From an uncultured Pseudomonadota bacterium (GTDB taxonomy: Bacteria; Myxococcota_A; UBA796; GCA-2862545): DNA of 64,000 nucleotides. This document shows positions 17,682 through 25,368 of the stretch, in pieces. The notes beneath the pieces were generated by a model. It ran no database searches and was not told where the DNA came from. It saw only the letters and a program-made list of their open reading frames with translations. Each line of letters opens with the position of its first letter. The first letter of the stretch is position 1. Position numbers and translations under genes: made by a program. The DNA is taken from contig CAJXTB010000022.1 of NCBI GenBank assembly GCA_913061235.1, positions 1 to 64,000 of the forward strand. Reading direction: 5' to 3'.

Positions 17682-18592
17682 AAATCGGCATTCTTGGTGG
17701 GGGACGCTGGGGTCAAGCTCTTGCCCGTCTGGCGATGGCCGCGGGAAACGACCCACTCATTGCCTACCGCGACAAGAAGGACAAACCGCCGCATATCCTA
17801 CCTTCTACAAAGGATGTCCCGTCGGTCAGTGCTTCGTGTGACCTGCTCATCGTGGCGGTCAGCGCCAGCCGCGTTCAGGCTGCCATGGAGATGGCCGAAC
17901 CGCACGCCGGCAATCGAGTCGTTGTAGCCGGCCGTGGAATTGACGCAGACACTGGAAGATGGCTGTGTGACGTGGTCCGCGAGCACTCCCCGGTGATTCG
18001 AGTCGGCACCTTGGCGGGTCCAGCACCGGTCGAAGAAATCCTAAACGGTGGGCTGTGTGCCGGTGTGGTCGCCTCGCCGTTCCAAGAAGTCCGGGACATG
18101 GTCCAGCAGGCGCTGCACTCGTCTCGCTACCGCCTGTACGGCTCACCCGACCTGGTCGGCGTTCAGCTCGCGAGCGCGGCCGTTCCCCCACTCGCCGCAC
18201 TTGTCGGCGTCACCACGTCACTGGGCGGTGCGGGTGTAGGCATGCATGCGATGGTCGTTGCCCGAGGAGTCGCTGAGTACTCGCGCCTCGCCACCGCGCT
18301 GGGCGGAGATGCCGCGTCCCTGGCTGGACTCGCTGGCGTCGGAGACCTTGTTGCTGCCCAGGGTCAGTCCGGTCACCCAAGCTTTGAAGCCGGAAAAGCG
18401 CTGCTGACCAAGAAGCGTCGCAAGACCGCAGGTGAGCCGGGTCCCATTCGTATCGCTCGCGCCTTGGTGAAGACCGCCGAGTCGGTGGGTGTGGACATCC
18501 CCCTCACCCAGGCCCTCGTGGCAATGGCAGATGGTCTAGACCCTCTCGAAGCCGTTCAAGCCTTGATGGGTCGGCGAGCTCACGACGAGTAG
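17678..18592 (+). CDS. GpsA-like protein lacking the catalytic lysines
   Basis: 304 aa, fold and length of NAD(P)-dependent glycerol-3-phosphate dehydrogenase. The N-terminal Rossmann motif GILGGGRWGQALARLA is intact, and the C-terminal part aligns with GpsA through GVAEYSRLATALGGD and LAGLAGVGDLV. However, the catalytic Lys of the family (GGALKN) is replaced by the run SAAVPP, and the second conserved Lys (in AxKG) is Arg in VVAGRGID. It therefore probably does not reduce dihydroxyacetone phosphate in the normal way, and may be a cofactor-sensing or regulatory relative. It is the third gene of the kinase/acyltransferase operon (ATGA overlap). Confidence 0.82.
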   Translation: MKIGILGGGRWGQALARLAMAAGNDPLIAYRDKKDKPPHILPSTKDVPSVSASCDLLIVAVSASRVQAAMEMAEPHAGNRVVVAGRGIDADTGRWLCDVVREHSPVIRVGTLAGPAPVEEILNGGLCAGVVASPFQEVRDMVQQALHSSRYRLYGSPDLVGVQLASAAVPPLAALVGVTTSLGGAGVGMHAMVVARGVAEYSRLATALGGDAASLAGLAGVGDLVAAQGQSGHPSFEAGKALLTKKRRKTAGEPGPIRIARALVKTAESVGVDIPLTQALVAMADGLDPLEAVQALMGRRAHDE

Positions 18593-18668
18593 CGGTCCCA
18601 CGCTGTGGCCAAACATGAATGAGCAGACCCACCTCGTTTCCGCTACTCTGCACTGAATCGGAGGGGAA

Positions 18669-19262
18669 ATGCGTCGTTCACTCGTGGGAATCGTACTGTG
18701 TGGATGTGTTGCTGACACGCAGGTGGGGCCGGACGACACCAACGCTGAGGTTGACACGACCGCGGATTCAGCCACAGACAGCGATACCGCTGACCACGAC
18801 TCGGACACCCGCATCGACCCCGCTCCGATTGGCTTGGCGATTGAGTTGACGTGGTCACTCGATATTGACGGCCCCACCCAAGGAGACGACCTCGATCTGC
18901 ACCTTCTGTTCGGAGACGCCCCCCTCGGCCATGCCTTGCTCGACTGCTACTGGAACAACGCCCAGCCAAACTGGGGGGCATACCCAGACGGCAGCGACGA
19001 CCCCGACCTCACAACAGATGACACGTCAGGGACCGGCCCAGAGCGCATTGAGATGGCCGTGGCACAAGACCAGAGCTACCGCGTGGTCATCGTAGACAGC
19101 GAAGGCGATGGACCGGGCTCACTCGACGCAAACGACGCTACAGTGGTCATCTGGGTCAACGGGATTGAGACGTGGCGCTCAACCACAACGATTAGCGGCG
19201 ACGACTCCCAGACCGAAGTGGTCGTATTCAACCCGACGCAAGCCACGTACAGCACGCCCTGA
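18669..19262 (+). CDS. Lipoprotein with DLDLHL/DCYW-type secreted domain
   Basis: 197 aa. The signal peptide ends in LVGIVLCGC (lipobox), followed by an Asp/Thr-rich linker to about residue 55. The globular part has the pattern LTWSLDIDGPTQGDDLDLHL, then DCYWNNAQPNWG, then DDPDLTTDDTSGTGPERI and YRVVIVDSEG. This is a secreted beta-sandwich module found repeatedly in myxobacterial surface proteins, related to the DUF2135/YfaP-like group. It has no known enzymatic role. The start follows GGAGGGG with normal spacing. It is convergent with the Smr gene, 22 bases apart. Confidence 0.72.
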   Translation: MRRSLVGIVLCGCVADTQVGPDDTNAEVDTTADSATDSDTADHDSDTRIDPAPIGLAIELTWSLDIDGPTQGDDLDLHLLFGDAPLGHALLDCYWNNAQPNWGAYPDGSDDPDLTTDDTSGTGPERIEMAVAQDQSYRVVIVDSEGDGPGSLDANDATVVIWVNGIETWRSTTTISGDDSQTEVVVFNPTQATYSTP

Positions 19263-19284
19263 TGACCGCGACCAGCAGGTCGCC

Positions 19285-19761
19285 CTAGAACAGCTTGTCG
19301 TACACAATGGCGGCAATCGCGAAGAGGATGAAGGCGATGAACAGCCAGAAGTAGACCGGAAAGCCTCCCGTGGCCGCTGTTGGAGCCTTGCTCGGGTCCG
19401 AGACCACCAAGATCCGCCCGGGACCACGCGGAGACGCCGTCCATCCGTTCTCGCGCGCTGCGGCTAGGACATGCAGGTTGACGGCTTCTTTGAGGCGCGA
19501 GATGCCGCCGGTGTGTCGGCCACGACCCGTGATGAACTGCAAGGCGGCGGCGTCCAGCTCGGGGACCATGGGCAGCAGCGCTTGAGCGACAGCCTCCCCC
19601 AGTCGAATGGACAGCCCATGAAGGTCTACGGTGGGTACTCCTTCAAGAATGCTGACCTGAGACGACGCTCGCCACGGGCGCTCTTTCGCCCACGGCAACT
19701 TGGCAGCCTCGCGCTCGACGTGGCTCAGCGCTCCGACAATTCGTTGTACATCGGACGCCAT
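19285..19761 (-). CDS. Smr-domain protein with C-terminal membrane anchor
   Basis: 158 aa. Residues about 50-125 form an Smr domain with the two signature motifs: VDLHGLSIRLGEAV (DLHG) and LQFITGRGRHTGGISRLKEAV (TGxGxH). Smr domains bind or cut nucleic acids; in bacteria some act on stalled ribosomes or branched DNA. Unlike most family members, this protein ends in a hydrophobic segment (VYFWLFIAFILFAIAAIVY) followed by DKLF, so it appears to be tail-anchored with the Smr domain in the cytosol. The ATG at 19761 gives a compact start before the first helix and excludes an upstream extension that crosses the divergent parvulin promoter. Confidence 0.82.
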   Translation of the reverse strand: MASDVQRIVGALSHVEREAAKLPWAKERPWRASSQVSILEGVPTVDLHGLSIRLGEAVAQALLPMVPELDAAALQFITGRGRHTGGISRLKEAVNLHVLAAARENGWTASPRGPGRILVVSDPSKAPTAATGGFPVYFWLFIAFILFAIAAIVYDKLF

Positions 19762-19876
19762 GCCCACTCCGTGCTCGCTCTGGGCTCGTAACCAAGGGGA
19801 CCGACTCCGTCGCCTGGAGGCCAGCCCCCCATTGACTGGTTCCCGGTTAAAGCCCCTGACCACTCTGGAGGTAGAT

Positions 19877-20197
19877 ATGGCCGACAAGGTCACCGCATCG
19901 CACATTCTTCTCATGTACAAGGGCGCTCAGCGCTCCCGTGCCACCCGGTCGCGCAAAGACGCACAGACCGAGATTGCAGCCATCGCAGAGCAGCTCACTG
20001 CCGGCGCAGCCTTCGCCGATTTGGCCAAGCTGCACTCGGACTGTCCAAGCGCACGCGCAGGCGGAGACCTGGGTGAGTTCGGCAAGGGCCAGATGGTCGG
20101 TGCCTTCCAAGACGTCGCCTTTAAGCTACCTGTTGGCGCCACAAGCGAACCTGTGGAGACCGGTTTCGGCTTCCACATCATTCACCGCACCGCGTAG
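19877..20197 (+). CDS. Parvulin-type peptidyl-prolyl isomerase
   Basis: 106 aa, a stand-alone parvulin domain without signal peptide, hence cytosolic. Motifs: ASHILLMYKGA at the start (the HIL strand), ADLAKLHSDCPSARAGGDLG in the middle, and GQMVGAFQDVAFKLPVGATS then GFGFHIIHRTA at the end. These match the SurA/PpiC-type rotamase core with its His, Cys/Asp and aromatic active-site positions. It catalyses cis-trans isomerisation at Xaa-Pro bonds. The ATG at 19877 follows a strong ribosome-binding site (GGAGGT, 19867-19872), which excludes the upstream frame. Confidence 0.92.
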   Translation: MADKVTASHILLMYKGAQRSRATRSRKDAQTEIAAIAEQLTAGAAFADLAKLHSDCPSARAGGDLGEFGKGQMVGAFQDVAFKLPVGATSEPVETGFGFHIIHRTA

Positions 20198-20208
20198 AGA
20201 CGGACTGT

Positions 20209-20237
20209 GGGCCTCGCCAGTTATTGTAGCGGGGCCA
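20209..20237 (+). terminator. Possible hairpin terminator after the parvulin gene
   Basis: GGCCTCGC (20210-20217) pairs with GCGGGGCC (20229-20236) over 8 bp with one G-U pair and an 11-base loop, shortly after the parvulin stop. There is no clear T-run, so it is only a candidate. Confidence 0.35.
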
Positions 20238-20268
20238 TAGTATTGGCGGTACCAGAATTATTGGCGCA

Positions 20269-20330
20269 TCAGAGGTCAGAGGTCAGAGGTCAGAGGTCAG
20301 AGGTCGGAGGTCGGAGGTCGGAGGTCAGAG
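20269..20330 (+). repeat. Tandem 7-bp repeat
   Basis: Five copies of TCAGAGG are followed by three of TCGGAGG and a final partial TCAGAG, head to tail with no spacers. The array lies in the 460-bp gene-free stretch 20198-20657. Directly after it is CCGGCTTCGCCGG (20335-20347), a short perfect hairpin. The even 7-bp period and lack of spacers rule out CRISPR. Confidence 0.95.
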
Positions 20331-20472
20331 CAACCGGCTTCGCCGGGTGCGTGTGAGAATCGCTGATGGCCGTCGCGCGTCGCCAGATCTCCGATTTCCG
20401 AGCGCTATGACCCATACAGATTTTGGCCGCTGGCCCACGATGCCCACAAACGCTGGCGCCGAAGGGCGCACG

Positions 20473-20507
20473 CTCTGACATCTGACCTCTGATATCTGAC
20501 GTCAGAG
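20473..20507. repeat. Inverted copies of the 7-bp repeat unit
   Basis: CTCTGACATCTGACCTCTGA and the following GTCAGAG carry the same heptamer mainly in the opposite orientation to the array at 20269-20330. Together they bracket about 140 bp of non-coding DNA, so 20269-20507 resembles a small non-autonomous (MITE-like) element or a large hairpin. The remaining stretch 20508-20657 carries no feature I recognise except the ribosome-binding site GGAG of the sigma-factor gene. Confidence 0.6.
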
Positions 20508-20657
20508 CCGCCGAAATCTCGGCTAAGTGACTCCCAAGCCAGGAAAACCTCCACTTCGCGACTCGTAGGCCCTCGCAAATCCCACGAAAGTGGCCGAGAC
20601 GGTAACGCTTCGAATCGCCGCTGGTGTCCAAGCCAGTGAATCCGATTGGAGCCAACC

Positions 20658-21227
20658 ATGGCGCATGCGCTCACAGCGACAATACCCAAGGCCCAAGCGT
20701 CGCACTCAGCCACGCGCACGAGGTGCCTAGTGGACGTAGAAGCCCTGTACCGCCGGTATGGCGACATGGTGCTCAGTCGATGTCGAACCCTGCTGGGCAA
20801 CGACGCCGACGCAGCCGAGATCTGCCAAGAGGTCTTTCTCAAGCTGCACCGCTATCAAGACAGTTTTCGTGGCGAATCAAAGCCCAGTACCTACCTTTAT
20901 AAGATTGCGACGACCACGTGCTTGAACAAGCTGCGCAGTCGCAAGCGTCGCCCTGAAGACCCCGTTGCAGAGCCCATCGTGGTTCCCTACACCGACACCA
21001 TGCTGTCCCACGTTGCGCTGCGTGACTTGGCGGCACGCATCACCGATCTAGCGGACGAAGGCACCAAGTTGTGCCTCATCTACCACTACGTCGACGGCAT
21101 GACCCACGCCGAAGTCGGCACCCTTCTCGGCATCACCGCCGGCGCTGTCCGCAAACGCATTCGCGTCTTCCGCAACAGCATTCGCAACAACCCGCCGGCA
21201 TGGCTGGTGGAGGCCAACGAACTATGA
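20658..21227 (+). CDS. ECF-family sigma-70 factor
   Basis: 189 aa, the usual ECF size, with only regions 2 and 4. Region 2 is visible at about 30-95 (VEALYRRYGDMVLSRCRTLL, then ADAAEICQEVFLKLHRY and KPSTYLYKIATTTCLNKLRS). Region 4 is at about 125-180 (LCLIYHYVDGMTHAEVGTLLGITAGAVRKRI), a helix-turn-helix that reads the -35 element. The ATG at 20658 sits behind GGAG; a TTG 12 bases upstream is less likely. It overlaps the anti-sigma gene as ATGA. This pairing, and the caspase-like gene behind it, suggests that it controls its own operon in response to a signal released through the membrane anti-sigma factor. Confidence 0.93.
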   Translation: MAHALTATIPKAQASHSATRTRCLVDVEALYRRYGDMVLSRCRTLLGNDADAAEICQEVFLKLHRYQDSFRGESKPSTYLYKIATTTCLNKLRSRKRRPEDPVAEPIVVPYTDTMLSHVALRDLAARITDLADEGTKLCLIYHYVDGMTHAEVGTLLGITAGAVRKRIRVFRNSIRNNPPAWLVEANEL

Positions 21228-21973
21228 GCGCCCATCTCAACACCTTGACCCTGCATCAGCTTCGCTACGGCGAGCTCGATGACGCCGAAGAAGTGGCCGC
21301 CCGGGCACACTTGGCCACCTGCGAGCTGTGCAGCGAACGCCTCGGCGCCCAGCAGTCTGAGCGTGCAGCCTTCGAAGCCCTGCCGGTCCCTGAAGCCATC
21401 CGCAACGCGTCAGCGGCACCCGCTCCCGCGAACAACAATCGCAACTGGATTGTCGCCGTCGCCCTCATCGCGGTTGCGGCGGCCGTCGTACTCGTCGCCT
21501 TCACCCAGCCCTGGCAGAGCGCACCCGTCGGAACGGTCATTGGCGACCCCATCGCTCGTGGAATCGACGGTATCCGCCCCAAGGGACACGAAGACACCAT
21601 CGTCGTTCAAGCGTTCAAGGACACCGCCTCGGGCCCCGTCGCCATCGAAAGTGGTGGTCAAGTTCGTGTGGGCGACCGAATTCAGCTGAAGGTTCGTCGT
21701 CCACCTGCTCCTTGGGTCACTATCGCCGGTGTCGACGGCAGTGGTGAGGCCGCGGTGTACGGCTCTTGGCAGCCAGACGCGGACGACTGGCAACCTGCAC
21801 CGTTTGGACTGACCATGGACGACACCCCCGGAAAAGAATCCATCTACGCCATCTTTACCGAAACCGAACCCAACCGGGCCGCCCTACGTGCCACCTTGTT
21901 GGACGACCACCGATCCGGCGAGGCTGCTGACAACACCTCTTGGCAGGTCATCATCTTGGACAAGGTGCAATGA
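21224..21973 (+). CDS. Membrane anti-sigma factor with zinc-finger-like domain
   Basis: 249 aa. The N-terminal cytosolic part carries ARAHLATCELCSERLGAQQ, the HxxxCxxC signature of zinc-binding anti-sigma domains. A single membrane helix lies at about 72-93 (WIVAVALIAVAAAVVLVAF), and about 155 residues face the periplasm. The periplasmic part is beta-rich (GGQVRVGDRIQLKVRRPPAP...YAIFTETEP), similar to DUF4384-like domains often found with caspase-like proteins. It probably sequesters the ECF factor encoded just upstream. ATGA overlaps link it to the genes on both sides, so the three products are likely made in fixed ratio. Confidence 0.85.
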   Translation: MSAHLNTLTLHQLRYGELDDAEEVAARAHLATCELCSERLGAQQSERAAFEALPVPEAIRNASAAPAPANNNRNWIVAVALIAVAAAVVLVAFTQPWQSAPVGTVIGDPIARGIDGIRPKGHEDTIVVQAFKDTASGPVAIESGGQVRVGDRIQLKVRRPPAPWVTIAGVDGSGEAAVYGSWQPDADDWQPAPFGLTMDDTPGKESIYAIFTETEPNRAALRATLLDDHRSGEAADNTSWQVIILDKVQ

Positions 21974-23862
21974 AACGCGCTCTCGCCGCCTCCCTCCTCA
22001 CCGCCCTGTGCCTCCCCGTGATGGCGCAGGCGCAGGACGTTGTACGTCGCGCGGTTGTCGTTGGAGCCAACGACGGCGGGAGCTACTTTGAGCCATTGCG
22101 CTACGCAGAGCGCGACGCAGAGCGCATGAGCGACGTTCTGGTCGAGCTTGCAGACTTCAAGCGGTACGACGTCGACTACCTGGCAACACCGACTCCCGAA
22201 GAGCTCGACGAAGCCTTTGGTGCCGCTGCAGCCGCTGCCTTTGATGCCGATGACACCCTGTTCTTGTTCTACTACTCGGGACACGCGGACGAACAAGGCC
22301 TGCACATTGCCGGCGAGGTCTACCCTTGGGAACGCCTAAAAGAAGCCGTTCGCGACGTGCCTGCAGAGGTCCACCTGGGCATCTTGGACGCCTGCCGCTC
22401 GGGCACCGTCACCCGCATCAAGGGGGCGAGCGTCTCCGAGCCTTTCCTGCCCACCAACCGGCTCGATGCCGAGGGTGAAGCCTGGATCAGCAGTGCCGCA
22501 GATGATGAAGACGCCCAAGAATCCGACCAGCTTCGCGGTAGCTTCTTCACCTACTACCTAGTCTCTGGCCTGCGCGGCGCAGCGGATGACGGAACCGACG
22601 GCTACGTCTCCCTCAACGAAGCCTACACCTACGCCTACGACCGTACGGTATCGCACACATCGGGAACCGGCGCTGGAACGCAACATCCACGCTACGCCTT
22701 CGACATTCAAGGCAACGGCGACCTGCTGCTGACATCAGTCAGTGCCGCCAGTGCCTCCATCGCCTTTCCAGAAGGGACAACCGGCGAAGTCGTCGTCATG
22801 TCCATGCCGGATGAAAACCCGGTCGGTGAGCTGTCATTGAGCGGCGAAAATGAAGTCATTCTCGCTGTTCAACCCGGTGACTACCGTCTACGACGTCGTC
22901 ATCTAGGCGTCCTCAGCGAGACCCTGCTCACGGTCGACAGCGAAGGACGCGCCACAGCCGTGGACTGGAACGACGGCGTTGCCGAAGCGACCACCGCCAA
23001 AGGAACCACGCCAGGCGTGACAGACGACATGACCCCTGAACGACGGCCGTTCGGCATTCAAGTGCAGACGGGTCCGGTCAACTTCGACTGGATGAAGCAG
23101 AACAAGGTTATCGCCGGTGCATTCTCCACGATTATCCCTGGAACCGGCCAAATGTACGCCGGGCGCTGGGTCAGCGGCAGCCTGTTCCTAGGCGGTGCCC
23201 TCGCAACGAACGGTGTCGGCTGGGGAGCGGCCGCAACCAATACCAATGACATTCTATCCGCATCTGTCACCGGTCCAAACTTCGGCACCTTCGCGGGCTT
23301 GTCCATGTACACCTGGAACATTGCCGATGCCATCTATCGAACCGGCGAACAACGCCCGTTCGGACCGCGCAACGGTGTGGCGCTGGCCATGGGTTCCGCG
23401 TGGAGCAACAGCGCCACCCGCCCTGTCGCCAGCGGCTTTTCCTTCGACCTACACCCCACCCCTGAGGTCGCGTTTGGTCTGGACCGAGTCGGCTTTTTGT
23501 TCAACAACGACGACAAAGAGTTCAGCGTGCGCGCAGCCGGTCGTGTGTCGGCCGGTCCTGCGACCGACCGGTGGCGTCCCGCGGCATTCTTCAGCTTGGG
23601 CGCCCAGTACACCTACGATGTCTCCGAGCAATCGACCGACACGGTGCGAGACCCTGCCCACGGCACGGCGCTTCTTGGCGTTGGCGGACTGGTTCGCTGG
23701 TACGCCACGCCAACATACTTCCTCTCCGCAGACGTTCGTGGCGAGTGGTCGAGCAACCCATTGGGCACCCGAAACCCGCTGTCGTTGGTCATGGGTGCTG
23801 AGTTCGGCCTGATGATTGGCCGACGGCAAAATAAAAGCGTCCCAGAGGTGATGGAAGAGTAG
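21970..23862 (+). CDS. Secreted caspase-like protease (peptidase C14 type) with membrane C-terminus
   Basis: 630 aa with a signal peptide (ALCLPVMAQAQD). The caspase/metacaspase domain spans about 26-240: RRAVVVGANDGG first strand, LFLFYYSGHADEQGL with catalytic His105, and LGILDACRSGTVTRI with catalytic Cys142. Both dyad residues are present, so it should be an active Cys protease, cleaving after Arg/Lys or Asp. The region 370-630 has hydrophobic segments (VIAGAFSTIIPGTGQMYAG) like the DUF5683-type and then barrel-like strands ending near EFGLMIG. It is exported and likely envelope-bound. It is translationally coupled to an ECF sigma/anti-sigma pair (ATGA), which is a striking context for a caspase. 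Confidence 0.87.
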   Translation: MKRALAASLLTALCLPVMAQAQDVVRRAVVVGANDGGSYFEPLRYAERDAERMSDVLVELADFKRYDVDYLATPTPEELDEAFGAAAAAAFDADDTLFLFYYSGHADEQGLHIAGEVYPWERLKEAVRDVPAEVHLGILDACRSGTVTRIKGASVSEPFLPTNRLDAEGEAWISSAADDEDAQESDQLRGSFFTYYLVSGLRGAADDGTDGYVSLNEAYTYAYDRTVSHTSGTGAGTQHPRYAFDIQGNGDLLLTSVSAASASIAFPEGTTGEVVVMSMPDENPVGELSLSGENEVILAVQPGDYRLRRRHLGVLSETLLTVDSEGRATAVDWNDGVAEATTAKGTTPGVTDDMTPERRPFGIQVQTGPVNFDWMKQNKVIAGAFSTIIPGTGQMYAGRWVSGSLFLGGALATNGVGWGAAATNTNDILSASVTGPNFGTFAGLSMYTWNIADAIYRTGEQRPFGPRNGVALAMGSAWSNSATRPVASGFSFDLHPTPEVAFGLDRVGFLFNNDDKEFSVRAAGRVSAGPATDRWRPAAFFSLGAQYTYDVSEQSTDTVRDPAHGTALLGVGGLVRWYATPTYFLSADVRGEWSSNPLGTRNPLSLVMGAEFGLMIGRRQNKSVPEVMEE

Positions 23863-23937
23863 CGTTTTGTAGCGCTGCTGGTGTCTAGAGGAGTGACCGC
23901 GGACAAACGGAACCCCTCACACCGAGAGACAGACACC

Positions 23938-24420
23938 ATGCGTACTTTTCCACTTTTGATGCTGCTTTCCCTAGCCCTCCAAGCCTGCTCCTTCTCCTAC
24001 TCGGAAGGCCAAGACGGCTGGGACGATGACAACTGGGGCGACTGGAACGACGACGGCGCCCAAGACGGTGACTCCGGCGACGACGCACTGCAAGACGACC
24101 CCCAGGACCCCTCTGGACTCGCAGATTCCTTCTGGTTCGAACCCGGCCAGCTCACTCTTGGCGACATGCAGGTCATTGAGCTTCATGCAGACCCCGAGCT
24201 GTGCGCCGCAGTCGTGTCTGTCGACATCTTCTGCGACGTCACCATTCACGCCGTAGACATCGTTGGCGACGAGATTCGCATTGCAGTCACTGTGGATGAA
24301 GGCGCTGATGTCGGCTTTACCCATGCGGTCATTGAGCTCGAAGATGGCACCACAATCTTCTTGGAGGACGCCATTGAGGTGTTGCCACTCGGTGAAGTTG
24401 CCGACGACGAGTGCAACTAG
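23938..24420 (+). CDS. Acidic lipoprotein of unknown function
   Basis: 160 aa. The signal peptide ends in a lipobox (LSLALQAC, Cys17). The mature N-terminus is an Asp/Gly/Trp-rich linker (residues about 25-60), followed by a small beta-rich domain (LTLGDMQVIELHADPE, VTIHAVDIVGDEIRIAVTV, VGFTHAVIELEDGTTIFL) with three Cys. The ATG at 23938 is chosen because it places the hydrophobic core at the N-terminus; an upstream GTG at 23881 would bury it. It lies 75 bases after the caspase gene and may belong to the same transcription unit. I do not recognise a family. Confidence 0.72.
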   Translation: MRTFPLLMLLSLALQACSFSYSEGQDGWDDDNWGDWNDDGAQDGDSGDDALQDDPQDPSGLADSFWFEPGQLTLGDMQVIELHADPELCAAVVSVDIFCDVTIHAVDIVGDEIRIAVTVDEGADVGFTHAVIELEDGTTIFLEDAIEVLPLGEVADDECN

Positions 24421-25131
24421 CAACAGCGCGTTGGCGGTCCTCGGGCCGCCAACGCTCACCTACACACACTTCCCCGCCCCCACTCAGCGCACGCGAATTC
24501 CCAACTCGCGCAGATCGAGGGGGTGTCCTCATCGAGACGCCAACCCAAGCGGCCGAGTCTGACAACACCAAGAACGGAACCGCTTTTAGGATGGCCGATG
24601 CGCTCCGCGACGGGCTTGCAACAGGCACCCAACGCGCCCGTTTGACAAGCTCATTCCTAGCATTGTCACGATCGACAACCCCGTCGCCACCATGACAAAA
24701 ACAGCTACAACACGGGTATTCCCCCCCGCATAGGGACTCATCCTTCTACGCGGTGGCCATCGGCGAGTGCAGTCGGCTCATCACTCAGCTGCAAGCCATC
24801 CCCGCTACGAGTTCGGATGTACAGCGCGGCAGCCGTCATCCCAATGCTCAAGGGCTACGCCTTGTTGTAAGCGGGCATTCAGGGGGGCCCAGCGCGTACG
24901 ATACAATTGGCCTCGCTTTCAATGAAATCGGTGTCTTCGTGGACTCCTTAGTCAGAGGTCAAAGCGGCCTAAGGAGGAAAGACGGCACTCTCCAATGGGA
25001 TGAGGGCGGCGTTCTTGAAGACTATCGAACGTGAGCGTCAGATTCTCAACCAGCACGGGCTGCTCGATGCACGCGGCAGCAAGGTGAGCTGGGACCTGTA
25101 GCGGCCCCAGCACCACGGGATACGAGCCCAC
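24421..25131. other. 711-bp gap without an intact gene
   Basis: No complete gene is convincing here. The sequence is less GC-rich by eye than its surroundings and codon use is irregular. The stretch 24421-24750 shows nothing recognisable. A likely gene remnant at 24753-25101 is listed separately. The moaD gene begins right after. Confidence 0.6.
24753..25101 (+). pseudogene. Possible decayed gene fragment (SGHSGG motif, frameshifted)
   Basis: One frame (24753-25034) reads RLVVSGHSGGPSAYDTIGL, where GHSGG resembles the nucleophile elbow of alpha/beta-hydrolases, then IGVFVDSLVRG. A second frame (ATG at 25000 to a stop at 25101) reads AAFLKTIERERQILNQHGLL and then SKVSWDL. Together they look like parts of one protein broken by frameshifts, perhaps of foreign origin. 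There is no good ribosome-binding site. The assignment is tentative and rests on motif reading only. Confidence 0.35.
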
Positions 25132-25368
25132 ATGCTCACCATTTCCGTTCGATTATTCGCCCAGCTGCGCGAAGCCAAAGGCGAAGAGACCGTCACCATC
25201 AATGTCTCAGCGGGTTCAACCCTGCGTGAGGTATACGAACAACTCTTCGAAGGTCCGCTGCGCGCACTCCCCATCGCCTTCGCTAGAAACGACACCTACG
25301 CAAAGCCCACGGACGTGGTCGAAGACGGTGACAACGTCGCCTTTCTCCCGCCCGTCGGAGGCGGTTGA
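25132..25368 (+). CDS. moaD: Molybdopterin synthase small subunit MoaD
   Basis: 78 aa ubiquitin-fold sulfur carrier of molybdenum-cofactor synthesis. It shows ISVRLFAQLREAKGEE, ISV strand first, then AGSTLREVYEQL, VARNDTYAKPTD-like central region and the tail VAFLPPVGGG, ending in the required C-terminal Gly-Gly that is thiocarboxylated and inserts into MoaE. It overlaps moaE by one base (TGATG), so the two subunits are coupled. No other moa gene lies in the window. Confidence 0.95.
   Translation: MLTISVRLFAQLREAKGEETVTINVSAGSTLREVYEQLFEGPLRALPIAFARNDTYAKPTDVVEDGDNVAFLPPVGGG

Noticed and set aside
20269-20330. CRISPR array
   Set aside because: Seven-base units head to tail without spacers; no cas genes anywhere in the window.
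20198-20657. tRNA or other stable RNA gene
   Set aside because: No cloverleaf or conserved RNA motif was seen; only simple hairpins and repeats.
20290-20842. Minus-strand open frames across the repeat spacer
   Set aside because: They translate the tandem repeat and run antisense into the sigma-factor gene; no family motif, including no convincing four-helix-bundle protein.
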